From: Pseudomonas benzenivorans
Lineage (GTDB): Bacteria; Pseudomonadota; Gammaproteobacteria; Pseudomonadales; Pseudomonadaceae
Assembly (NCBI RefSeq): GCF_033547155.1
Contig: NZ_CP137892.1
Coordinates: forward strand, 3,658,001 to 3,722,000
Length of the DNA: 64,000 nucleotides
Direction: 5' to 3'
Shown here: in pieces, positions 56,397 through 64,000 of the stretch
How the letters are laid out: each line of letters opens with the position of its first letter
Numbering within the stretch: the first letter of the stretch is position 1
Program-made: the position numbers and the translations under genes
Notes under the pieces: generated by a model
The model's input: the letters and a program-made list of their open reading frames with translations, nothing else
Database searches by the model: none
What the model was told of the DNA's origin: nothing

Positions 56397-57998
56397 CTAG
56401 GTCGGCGGCAAAAGTGGATCGGGGTAGGCCGGCAAGGTGGACAGACGTTCGTCCCATAGGGCGCGGCCAAGGGTGAAATGGTAAAGGCTTTGCCAGCGGC
56501 TGTCGGCAAGTCCGAGCAATTCGTGCAGCGCTTCGTCGAAATAACAGCCGATGCCGGTGGCCGACAGCCCCGCCGCCTCGGCCTCCAGGTACAGCAGCTG
56601 GCCGACCTGCCCGCACTCCCAGTACAACCGCGGATAGCGCCAGGGGCCATCGGCCAGCGCCGCGTCGAAACGCGCCAGCATGGCCAGGGCCACACAGCCG
56701 TCGCTGGCGATATCCTGGCCGCAGGAGAGAAAACCGGCCAGGCCGCGGGCATCACCCTCCTGCAGGCGGTACAACGGCAGCTCGGCGTCGACCCGCTGCC
56801 ACAGGAAGTCCTCGCGCAGGCCGTCCTGGATCTGGCCATCGCTGCGCGCCAGCCAGTACAGGCCGGGCATCAGCCCCTGCACCCGGTGGACGAACAGCAA
56901 CAGGTCGACCGCCGCCGGCTCGCCGGTGACGGCCAGGGGCACCGGCGAGTGCTCCGGCATCAGCCGACGCAGCCAGGCCAGCAGCAGCTCGGCCTGGATG
57001 CCACTCCTGCCGTCCATGGCCTGGGCGCTGCGCCGCCGGTGCAGGATCGGCCGCAGCGGCAGACCGGGGTTGTCCACCACCGCTCGGCCCGGCTCGACGC
57101 TCCAGGCCGTGGCGGCCAGGGCCGGGGCGCGACACAGCGCCTGCACCCGGGCCAGCTCCGGCCAGGCGCGGTACTGGCGCGACAGGCGGTTGGGTGCGCC
57201 CTGGAGCTCGAGGGACGCCAGGCCGTTCAGCAGGGACGCCGGCAGGGCGAACTCGGCGTCCTGGGGCGGGCCGACCCACAGCAGGCAGTCGCCGTGCTCG
57301 ACCTCGTGGAAGCCGTCGCGGTCCAGCCCCAGCAGGCCGTCCAGGCGCGCCTCGGCGACCCCGCGCAGCAGGCGCACCTGCCAGCCCAGGGTACTGGCGG
57401 CGATGGCCACGGCGGCCAGGGCGTGGCCGAGGTCGTGCTGGCAATAGCGATAGGCGCGCTCGCCGTACTTCCAGGCCTCGCGCCAGGGGATGCTGGCCAG
57501 GCCGAGCAGCAGGCCGCCGGCCGGCAGCGCCCGGGTCAACTCATCGGCCAGGGCCGGCGGCAGCGCGGCGCGCACCTCCAGGGCGTGCGCGTCCGGGGCG
57601 TAGTGGGCCAACAGCGCACCGGCCTCCAGGCTGCCGGCGGGCAGCAGCAGGTAGGCCTCGGTGGGGTGCAGGTTGCCGGACGAGGGGTTGACCCGCAGCG
57701 CCCAGCGGCTGCCGCCGGCCTCCTTCCAGGCCGACAGCGCCAGGCTGTCGTACAACAGCTGGGAGACGCTGGCCCGGTTCAGCGGCGCGGGCCTGCCCAG
57801 GGGCGCGGCGAACGGCGCGTCGTAGCCCGGCGACTCCTCCAGCGGGCGCTGGTACAGCGCGATCAGCCGAGCGCCGGCGTAACGGCGAAACGGCGCCGGC
57901 TGAGTCGCCCAGTCCAGCTGGCCGGGCCCCGGGGCGAAGCGCTGCGGCTGGTGCTTGCTCAGCTGGTGGTAGGCGCGCACCGGCTCGATCTCGCTCAT
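56397..57998 (-). CDS. SagB-type tandem nitroreductase-fold oxidoreductase
   Basis: The product is 533 residues with two nitroreductase-like halves. The first has ALSAWKEAGGSRWALRVNPS followed by SGNLHPTEAYLLLP, the SagB/ThcOx signature, and AYRYCQHDLGHALAAVAIAA; the second has LRPILHRRRSAQAMDGRSG, RYPRLYWECGQVGQLLYLEAEA and ATGIGCYFDEALHELLGL. FMN binding is expected. SagB enzymes oxidise azolines to azoles in peptide natural products, but stand-alone forms of unknown role are common. No cyclodehydratase (YcaO) or precursor peptide gene is seen here. The start overlaps the GNAT gene stop (ATGA), so they are translationally coupled. Confidence 0.88.
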   Translation of the reverse strand: MSEIEPVRAYHQLSKHQPQRFAPGPGQLDWATQPAPFRRYAGARLIALYQRPLEESPGYDAPFAAPLGRPAPLNRASVSQLLYDSLALSAWKEAGGSRWALRVNPSSGNLHPTEAYLLLPAGSLEAGALLAHYAPDAHALEVRAALPPALADELTRALPAGGLLLGLASIPWREAWKYGERAYRYCQHDLGHALAAVAIAASTLGWQVRLLRGVAEARLDGLLGLDRDGFHEVEHGDCLLWVGPPQDAEFALPASLLNGLASLELQGAPNRLSRQYRAWPELARVQALCRAPALAATAWSVEPGRAVVDNPGLPLRPILHRRRSAQAMDGRSGIQAELLLAWLRRLMPEHSPVPLAVTGEPAAVDLLLFVHRVQGLMPGLYWLARSDGQIQDGLREDFLWQRVDAELPLYRLQEGDARGLAGFLSCGQDIASDGCVALAMLARFDAALADGPWRYPRLYWECGQVGQLLYLEAEAAGLSATGIGCYFDEALHELLGLADSRWQSLYHFTLGRALWDERLSTLPAYPDPLLPPT

Positions 57999-58558
57999 CG
58001 GCCTACCTCCCAGTCGGCGCGACCCAGGCGATACAGCACATGCCGGCGCAGACGATGCCCCGCCGGCAGCGCCGGATGGTCGAAATCGCCGGCCGGGTCG
58101 CGGCGCATGCCGATGGCCTGCATGACGCCCTGGGATGCCAGGTTGTCCCGCGTGGTGAAACTGACGATCTGCTCCAGCGCCAACTGCGTGAAGCCGCAGG
58201 CCAGGGCCGCCCGCGCCGCCTCGCTGGCCAGGCCCTGACGCCAGTGCGCGCGGTCCAGACGCCAGGCGATCTCGACCGCCGGGCAGAAGGGCACTGCGAA
58301 GGTCACCGGGCGCAAGCCGGTGAAGCCGATGAAGGCGCCGCTGTCCTTGCGCTCCAAGGCCCAGAAACCGAAGCCGTGCGCGGCGAAATCCGCCTCGAGG
58401 CGCTCGGCCACGCGGTCGCTCTCCTCGCGGCTGAGGGGCGCGGGAAAATGCCGCATCACTTGTGGGTCGCCATTCATCTCGGCGAAGGGGGCACGATCCG
58501 CGTCGCGCCAGGGCCGCAGCAGCAGGCGTGGTGTGTGCAATTCGATCGGGGCGGGCAT
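57995..58558 (-). CDS. GNAT acetyltransferase (PA3944-like)
   Basis: The product is 187 residues of the RimJ/RimL-like GNAT group. Blocks: PIELHTPRLLLRPWRDADR, FIGFTGLRPVTF, the acetyl-CoA site RQGLASEAARAAL, FTTRDNLASQGVM, and GMRRDPAGDFDHP. The last block is close to P. aeruginosa PA3944 as I recall, an enzyme shown to acetylate aspartame-like substrates and polymyxin B in vitro. ATG 58556-58558 has GGAGG upstream. It is the first gene of the GNAT-SagB-TesB-HAD run, and overlaps the SagB gene by 4 bases. PA3942 (tesB) and PA3944 are also neighbours in PAO1, so the association is conserved. Confidence 0.9.
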   Translation of the reverse strand: MPAPIELHTPRLLLRPWRDADRAPFAEMNGDPQVMRHFPAPLSREESDRVAERLEADFAAHGFGFWALERKDSGAFIGFTGLRPVTFAVPFCPAVEIAWRLDRAHWRQGLASEAARAALACGFTQLALEQIVSFTTRDNLASQGVMQAIGMRRDPAGDFDHPALPAGHRLRRHVLYRLGRADWEVGR

Positions 58559-58627
58559 CGGGCCTCCGCTTGAGTCGGGCCGGGCCGCGCCGCCATACTC
58601 GGACGCAGCCTGAAAGAGCCCTATTGT

Positions 58628-59548
58628 ATGCGCCTGCCGCTGGTCTACCACGACGACTACAGCCCGCCCTTCCCGGCCGGGCACCGCTTCCCCATGGAGA
58701 AGTTCCGCCTGCTGCGCGACCATCTGGTGGACGGCGGCCTGGTCGCCGATGCCGGGCTGCTGCGCCCCGAGCTCTGCCCGACCGAGGTGCTGGCCCTGGC
58801 CCACTGCCCGGCCTACATAGAACGCTATATGTGCGGCGAGCTGCCCCGCGAGGACCAGCGCCGCCTCGGCCTGCCCTGGAGCGAGGCCCTGGCCCGGCGC
58901 ACCGTGCGCGCGGTGGGCGGCTCGCTGCTGACCGCCGAGCTGGCGCTGCAGCACGGCCTGGCCTGCCACCTGGCCGGCGGCACCCACCACGCCCATTACG
59001 ACTTTCCGGCCGGCTTCTGCATCTTCAACGACCTGGCGGTAATCGCCCGCTACCTGCTGGCGGCCGGCCAGGCCCAGCGGGTGCTGATCTTCGACTGCGA
59101 CGTGCACCAGGGCGACGGCACCGCGCGGCTGCTGGCCGACTGCCCGGAGGCGGTCACCGTGTCGCTGCACTGCGAGCAGAACTTCCCGGCGCGCAAGGCC
59201 GAGAGCGACTGGGACATCCCCCTGCCCCGGGGCATGGGCGACGCCGATTATCTGAAGGTGGTGGAGGATGCGCTGAACTACCTGCTGCCGCTGTATCAGC
59301 CGGACATCGTGCTGTACGACGCCGGCGTCGACGTGCACCAGGGCGACGCCCTGGGCTACCTGCAACTGAGCGACCAGGGCCTGGCCGCCCGCGACGAAAC
59401 GGTGATCCGCCACTGCCTGGGCCGCGACATCCCGGTGATGGGATTGATCGGCGGCGGCTACGACCAGGACCGCGCCGCCCTGGCCCGGCGTCACGGCATC
59501 CTGCATCACAGCGCGGCGAGGGTCTGGGCCGAGTTGAAGTTGGGCTGA
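58628..59548 (+). CDS. Histone-deacetylase-family hydrolase
   Basis: The product is 306 residues. The zinc-dependent deacetylase motifs are complete: GGTHHAHYDFPAGFCIFNDLA with the two catalytic His, DCDVHQGDGTA with metal Asp and His, VLYDAGVDVHQGDALG with the second metal Asp, and IGGGYD. The YHDDYSPPFPAGHRFPMEKF start and short length fit the class IV-like bacterial group. Bacterial members act on acetylated small molecules, polyamines or proteins; the substrate is not known here. It is divergent from the GNAT gene with a 69-base gap, which makes an acetylation/deacetylation pairing possible but unproven. Confidence 0.92.
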   Translation: MRLPLVYHDDYSPPFPAGHRFPMEKFRLLRDHLVDGGLVADAGLLRPELCPTEVLALAHCPAYIERYMCGELPREDQRRLGLPWSEALARRTVRAVGGSLLTAELALQHGLACHLAGGTHHAHYDFPAGFCIFNDLAVIARYLLAAGQAQRVLIFDCDVHQGDGTARLLADCPEAVTVSLHCEQNFPARKAESDWDIPLPRGMGDADYLKVVEDALNYLLPLYQPDIVLYDAGVDVHQGDALGYLQLSDQGLAARDETVIRHCLGRDIPVMGLIGGGYDQDRAALARRHGILHHSAARVWAELKLG

Positions 59549-60033
59549 TCGCCCTGTAGCCCAGCCAAAAGCACGGATTGCCGTGGGATGGACAACGCGT
59601 GAGCTTGTCCACCCGCGACCTCACAACCCTCACCTTGCGATGACATAGCGCCACTCGCTTGCGTGGCCTTGCGATGCCGGGCCTGAATATGGCTCACCCG
59701 GCGACTCAAAAAGCCACCCGCCATTACCGGCGAAAACCTATGCCCGGGCAAGGCAGGTCGCTCGGATATTGGGCGGTGGAAAAGGCTTCGCCATTTGCCA
59801 CCCTGCACGAGCGCTCCATCGATAACGCCCATGGTGAAACAGCACCGTTCTAGGCTCATCGAGCCTTGTCGGGCCCGTCATTTGAGCCACACGGCTCGGT
59901 GCTCAAGACCCCCATGACGACCGGTACAGCTGCTTTACGCACTTTCGCCGCTGCCTCCATCATCGCTCGGCGAGTTACGCCTTCGGCCCGCCTTGCGGAG
60001 CATGTGAAACGGGCGGAGCAGGCCCCTGGGAGC
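59549..60033. repeat. Repeat-like non-coding region with a hairpin
   Basis: This 485-base gap has no convincing gene. TGGACAA (59589-59595) and TTGTCCA (59605-59611) form a hairpin of a kind often seen scattered in Pseudomonas. The region is less GC-rich than the genes to the left. An open frame on the minus strand (59506-59859) has low-complexity, non-protein-like composition, and I think similar spurious frames recur with this repeat in other Pseudomonas genomes. The gap separates a high-GC gene from the lower-GC GGDEF-EAL gene. Confidence 0.5.
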
Positions 60034-62508
60034 TCAACTCTCGACCATCAGTTTCTCGCGCACGAACGCCATGAAAGGGCCGGCCGGCAGCGGCGGGGAG
60101 AATAGGTAGCCCTGATGGACATGGCAGCCATGATCGACCAGGAAGCTGCGCTGGGCTTCTGTCTCCACCCCTTCGGCGATGACCCCCAGCCCCAGACTCT
60201 GGCCCAGGCTGACGATCGCACAGGCGATGGAGGTGTCGTTCGGGTCGACCAGCACGTCCCTGACGAAGGATTGGTCGATTTTTAGCTCATCCAACGGCAG
60301 GCTCTTGAGGTAGGACAGCGACGAGTAGCCCGTACCAAAGTCGTCCAGGGAGAGGCCGATGCCACTGTCTTTTAATTCGACCATCTTGGCGACGGTATTC
60401 TCTACATCCTCGATCAGCAAACCTTCCGTCAGCTCCAGCTTCAGTCGCCTCGGGTCGGCGCCTGAGCAGTTCAACACCGACAGCACCTCCTCGACGAAAT
60501 CAGGGTGGTGGAACTGCCGTGCGCTGACATTCACCGCCATGCTCAACTGGGCGGTTTCCGGATGTTGTGCCCACTCCACCAACTGCGCGCACGCGGCTTC
60601 CAGCACCCAGCGCCCCAAGGGCAAGATAAGCCCGGTTTCCTCCGCCACAGAGATGAACTCGACGGGGGACACGCTCCCACGCTCGGGGTGTTGCCAGCGC
60701 AGCAGGGCCTCCGCCCCCAGGATGCAACCCGCATTATTCAGCTGCGGCTGAAAGTGCAGCAGGAACTCTTCTCTCTTCAGGCCGCGGCGTAAGTCGGCTT
60801 CCAGTCGGGCCCGGGCCGTGGCCACCGCCTGCATTTCCGGATCGAAGAAGCGCAGGGTGTTACGGCCTGCGGCTTTTGCGCGATACATCGCCAAGTCGGC
60901 GCGCTTCATGATGTCGTCCGCGCTGCTGAGCTGCCCCTGGAACAGGGCGATGCCAATGCTGGGGGTGCTGTGGTGTTCGTAACCATCCAGTCGGTAGGAA
61001 ATGTTCAGCGCGCCGAGGATCTTGTCGCCGATATCCTGGGCCTGGGCCACCGCCTCGACAGGGGCTTCATCCAGGTCTTCGAGCAAGACCACGAACTCGT
61101 CCCCTCCCAGACGCGCCACGGTATCGCTTTCGCGGACGCAGTCGGCGAGACGCCGGGCAACCTGCTGCAGCAACATGTCGCCGCGATCGTGCCCCAGGGT
61201 GTCGTTCAGCGCCTTGAAGTTATCCAGGTCGATGAGTATCACCGCGCTGGTGCGCAGGCTGCGGGCATTGCCCGCCAGGATGCGCTGCAAGCGATCGAGC
61301 ATGAGTCGCCTGTTGGCCAGCCCGGTCAGCTGGTCGTAGAAGGCCAGACGGTTGACCTCTTGCTCCGTGGTCTTGCGTTGGCTGATGTCGGTGTTGATCG
61401 ACAGCACGGACTGGGGCTGGCCCGTCTCATCGCGCACCAGTGTGGCGCGGCTTTCCAGGGTAATGCTGCGGCCCGGACGCCTGAGCGTGACCTCTCCGGC
61501 CCAGTCGCCCGACTCGAGCAGCGTCGCGATGGCCGCATCGCGCGTGCCGTCGTTCTGGTAGATCAGCGTGCGCGCCGACTCCTCGGGCGTCTGCTGCGCG
61601 CTCAGACCGTAGAGACGCTCGGCACTCTTGTTCCAATAGAGAATACGGTCATCCATGCCGTGCACGACGATCGCATCCTGGGCCTTGTCCAGCAGCGAGG
61701 CCTGCTGGCGAAAGCGTCTTTCGCTCTCGCGCAATTCCTCCAGGTAACCTTCGCGCTCCTCGGCGTGGGCCTCCATTTCGCGTCGAATCTTGCGCCCGTA
61801 TGCGACAGCCGCGCTGACCATCACCAGCACGAAGGCCATGATCGCGTACTCGATCTTGCGCAGTACCTCGACCGACGCCAGTTCCTCCTCCAGCAGCTTG
61901 CCTTGGATCTGCCCAACGCGCCCCCGTACCGTCGCCAGTGACGCCAGCAACTCGGCGTACTTGCGGTCCATGGTCGCCATGCGCTTGCCCGCGTTGTCCG
62001 GCTCGTCGGCCCGGAAGTAGGAAAAAATCAGCAAGGCTTCGTCGACCATCTTTCCCATGGCGGCATCGACCGCCTCCACCTCCCCCTGCAGCGCCCGGGT
62101 GTAGCCCTGTATCTCGGCGCTGTGCTCTTCGGGCCCATCCAGCCGAGCCTGAAGCTGTGCCTTGCCCAGCGCCAGGTGCTCGTGGAACACAGCCAGCGCC
62201 TGGCTCAACTTTCGCGACTCGCGGTCGACCTCCCGCGAATCGAACACGTCGTTGCCCGGCGCGTTGACGTCGGAGGCGTAGCTGCCCAGCACCGAGTAAC
62301 TCGACAACTGCTGAACCCAGGATTGGTTGGCCTGAATGGAGCGATGATAGGCGCTGACGATCTGATGATTCAGGAGCACGCCGAGGACCACGACCAACAC
62401 GTCGAATCCGGCCAGAAAAAAATACATCAGGTGCCATTTCTTCGAGCGCGAATTGTGTCGCGGGTCGTGGGGATTAGTTCCGGCACCTGCAGTATTAGCG
62501 CGAAGCAT
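60034..62508 (-). CDS. Membrane PAS-GGDEF-EAL c-di-GMP protein
   Basis: The product is 824 residues. TM helix about 27-48, a periplasmic helical region about 50-215 (coiled-coil, four-helix-bundle-like), TM helix about 218-238, one PAS domain about 270-390, GGDEF about 395-560, EAL about 570-815. Both catalytic domains look active: RLGGDEFVVLLED with an intact I-site (RESD five residues before), and AEALLRW, ELTEG, DDFGTGYSS, KIDQSF, EGVET. ATG 62506-62508 has GGAGG upstream; the frame is open to 62601. Base composition is visibly lower in GC than the neighbours. The sensed signal is unknown. Confidence 0.9.
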   Translation of the reverse strand: MLRANTAGAGTNPHDPRHNSRSKKWHLMYFFLAGFDVLVVVLGVLLNHQIVSAYHRSIQANQSWVQQLSSYSVLGSYASDVNAPGNDVFDSREVDRESRKLSQALAVFHEHLALGKAQLQARLDGPEEHSAEIQGYTRALQGEVEAVDAAMGKMVDEALLIFSYFRADEPDNAGKRMATMDRKYAELLASLATVRGRVGQIQGKLLEEELASVEVLRKIEYAIMAFVLVMVSAAVAYGRKIRREMEAHAEEREGYLEELRESERRFRQQASLLDKAQDAIVVHGMDDRILYWNKSAERLYGLSAQQTPEESARTLIYQNDGTRDAAIATLLESGDWAGEVTLRRPGRSITLESRATLVRDETGQPQSVLSINTDISQRKTTEQEVNRLAFYDQLTGLANRRLMLDRLQRILAGNARSLRTSAVILIDLDNFKALNDTLGHDRGDMLLQQVARRLADCVRESDTVARLGGDEFVVLLEDLDEAPVEAVAQAQDIGDKILGALNISYRLDGYEHHSTPSIGIALFQGQLSSADDIMKRADLAMYRAKAAGRNTLRFFDPEMQAVATARARLEADLRRGLKREEFLLHFQPQLNNAGCILGAEALLRWQHPERGSVSPVEFISVAEETGLILPLGRWVLEAACAQLVEWAQHPETAQLSMAVNVSARQFHHPDFVEEVLSVLNCSGADPRRLKLELTEGLLIEDVENTVAKMVELKDSGIGLSLDDFGTGYSSLSYLKSLPLDELKIDQSFVRDVLVDPNDTSIACAIVSLGQSLGLGVIAEGVETEAQRSFLVDHGCHVHQGYLFSPPLPAGPFMAFVREKLMVES

Positions 62509-63160
62509 CGACAAGCCTCCAACTGCACTCGTTCCAGATCGATCAATGGCGCTGACCTCGGGGGAACAACCTTGGCCATGAACCCGACGCGACCTTGGCA
62601 CGAAGGCTGGCCCGACAGGCCCTTATTCGACGACTGGTATGCACGTGGCAAGCCTGCATGCCGATGGCTGGCGTCCAGGTGCTGGCCCTGCTCTCGTCGA
62701 CTCGAGCAGGGGCAGTCGTGTCACCCGATGGCGGGTGCAACCCCAAGACAAGGGGAGCGTCCAGGCTCCTGGCAAGGCGGGTGACGCACTATGACAAGAT
62801 AGTCAAAAAAACGCCCACAACCGCGCACCGACGACTGCCGTGGAAGGCCCGTGACTGTCCGCCCCCTGCCGCCGAGCGCGCGACCGTGCTCGGCGGCATC
62901 GCCCTGGTCGGCCTGGAACCGCTACCCGGTCAGGGGCTGGAGATGCGCTTCGGCGAGGCGCTGACCAGCAAGTAGCCCGGATAGCCCTGTACTCGAGCAC
63001 GGCCACAAGCCCCGCCGCGCCCTTTGCTGAACACTCCCCCCGCTGACTCGAGGTGGATGATCCGGCAACACATCAACTGTACATACATACAGATAATTCT
63101 TGCCCGAGCGGCGCTTTCTGCCCATGCTAGGCGCCATCGCGACAACCGACGACGGCAGCC
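62509..63160. other. Long intergenic region before topB
   Basis: About 650 bases between divergent genes. The part from 62510 to about 62830 is lower in GC and shows no gene. From about 62868 to 62974 a short plus-strand frame, ending LEMRFGEALTSK with normal high-GC codon use, may be the 3' remnant of a lost gene, but it has no start and I cannot name it. A LexA-like box lies at 63077-63092. Confidence 0.45.
63077..63092. promoter_or_regulatory. LexA-like (SOS) box upstream of topB
   Basis: CTGTACATACATACAG matches the SOS consensus CTGT-N8-ACAG exactly at the conserved ends, with an AT-rich centre. GATAAT starting at its last base could be the -10 box. It is 68 bases before the topB ATG. 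Confidence 0.6.
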
Positions 63161-64000
63161 ATGCGGCTCTTTCTCTGTGAAAAACCCTCCCAGGCCAAGG
63201 ACATCGCCAAGGTGCTCGGCGCCAGCCGGCGTGGCGATGGCTGCTGGCTCGGCGCCCAGGTGACGGTGACCTGGTGCATCGGCCACCTGCTGGAGACCGC
63301 GCCGCCGGATGCCTACGATGTCCGCTACAAGCGCTGGGCCCTCGCCGACCTGCCGATCATCCCGGACCAGTGGAAGATGCTGGTCAAGAGCAAGACCGCC
63401 GGCCAGTTCAAGGCGGTCAAGCGCCTGCTCGGCGAGGCAGACGAGTTGGTGATCGCCACCGATGCCGACCGCGAGGGCGAGCTGATCGCCCGCGAACTGG
63501 TGGAGCATTGCCGCTACCGCGGGCCGATCCAGCGCCTGTGGCTGTCGGCGCTGGACGACGCCTCGATCCGCAAGGCCCTGGCCGCGCTCAAGCCCGGCGC
63601 CGAGACCTTCAGCCTGTACCAGGCGGCCCTCGGGCGCTCGCGCGCCGACTGGCTGATCGGCATGAACATGAGCCGGCTGTTCACCCTGCTCGGCCGCCAG
63701 TCCGGTTACCAGGGCGTGCTGCCGGTGGGGCGGGTGCAGACGCCGACCCTGCGCCTGGTGGTGGACCGCGACCGCAGCATCGCCGCCTTCGTGCCGGTGC
63801 CCTACTGGGCCATCGAGGTGCAACTGGTCAGCGCCGGCACGACTTTCAGCGCCCAGTGGCGCGCCGCGCCGGACGCCTGCGACGAGCAGGGCCGCTGCCT
63901 GAACCCGGCGCTGGCCCGGCAGGCGGCCGATGCCATGACGGCCGCCGCCAGCGCCCGCCTGGAGCGCCTGCGCACCGAACGGATGCGCGAGGTCGCACCG
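63161..64000 (+). CDS. topB: DNA topoisomerase III (5' part, cut by window edge)
   Basis: The first 280 codons are present and open to the window edge. The N-terminus MRLFLCEKPSQAKDIAKVLG is the start of the TOPRIM domain; its acidic cluster is seen as IATDADREGELIARELVEHC. Further on, ALGRSRADWLIGMNMSRLFT and GRVQTPTLRLVVDRD are blocks of type IA topoisomerases. The catalytic Tyr should lie shortly after the window. TopB removes catenanes and untangles recombination or replication intermediates. No strong ribosome site is seen before the ATG. A LexA-like box lies upstream, which suggests SOS control. Confidence 0.94.
   Translation, partial: MRLFLCEKPSQAKDIAKVLGASRRGDGCWLGAQVTVTWCIGHLLETAPPDAYDVRYKRWALADLPIIPDQWKMLVKSKTAGQFKAVKRLLGEADELVIATDADREGELIARELVEHCRYRGPIQRLWLSALDDASIRKALAALKPGAETFSLYQAALGRSRADWLIGMNMSRLFTLLGRQSGYQGVLPVGRVQTPTLRLVVDRDRSIAAFVPVPYWAIEVQLVSAGTTFSAQWRAAPDACDEQGRCLNPALARQAADAMTAAASARLERLRTERMREVAP

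Noticed and set aside
56397-57998. Thiazole/oxazole-modified peptide cluster
   Set aside because: The SagB-like gene stands without YcaO, leader-peptide or transporter genes; small frames nearby do not look like Cys/Ser/Thr-rich precursors.
59506-59859. Open minus-strand frame of 117 codons between the deacetylase gene and the GGDEF-EAL gene
   Set aside because: No ribosome site, overlap with the deacetylase 3' end and non-protein-like composition; treated as part of a repeat.

Overview
The window reads as chromosomal DNA of a high-GC gammaproteobacterium, most likely Pseudomonas in the broad sense. The strongest sign is gene order. As I recall the P. aeruginosa PAO1 map, ettA (PA4595), morA (PA4601), glyA (PA4602), the PilZ protein (PA4608), radA (PA4609), mscL (PA4614), fpr (PA4615), a TRAP binding protein (PA4616) and rlmG (PA4627) lie in the same order as bases 1743-17586 here. 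The two ends are cut: a TraR/DksA-type zinc-finger gene runs off the left edge and topB off the right edge.

Bases 1-17600 hold housekeeping and signalling genes: rtcB, ettA, the large PAS-GGDEF-EAL protein MorA, glyA, a PilZ protein, radA, a YdcH-like protein, mscL, a TerC/CBS/CorC membrane protein, fpr, a TRAP solute-binding protein and rlmG. Bases 17600-24400 hold a cyanide-insensitive oxidase operon (cioA, cioB and a 47-residue DUF2474 protein) with a perfect Anr/FNR box, an MFS transporter, a LysR regulator divergent from doxX-GST, and a DJ-1 family protein. Bases 24400-34341 are mainly purine-related and accessory: an AzgA-type permease, trmA, DUF4345, a DUF411 copper protein, a Tat-exported aldo/keto reductase, an MFS/nucleotide-translocase-like carrier, a RutR-like TetR regulator, YigZ, 8-oxoguanine deaminase and adenine deaminase. 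A RutR-type palindrome lies before the permease and a near copy before the 8-oxoguanine deaminase.

Bases 34346-38884 form a probable copper/metal locus (DUF2946, TonB receptor, PepSY, PCuAC chaperone). After a LysR/quinone-reductase pair, a PAS-GAF sensor without an output domain and a Bcr-like exporter comes an RND efflux pair with a divergent TetR gene (45159-50218). A second copper locus follows (copZ, a small exported protein, copA, cueR), with two CueR-type promoters of 19-bp spacing facing apart. Downstream are phzF, a 146-bp inverted-repeat element, and a tightly overlapping GNAT-SagB-TesB-HAD operon. The right end has a histone-deacetylase-like gene, repeat-like non-coding DNA, a lower-GC GGDEF-EAL gene and topB behind a LexA-like box.

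I found no rRNA, tRNA, CRISPR array, prophage or transposase gene. No clearly new multi-gene system stands out. The best leads are the GNAT-SagB-TesB-HAD operon, the inverted-repeat elements that supply stop codons, the output-less PAS-GAF protein and the proposed RutR-like purine regulon.
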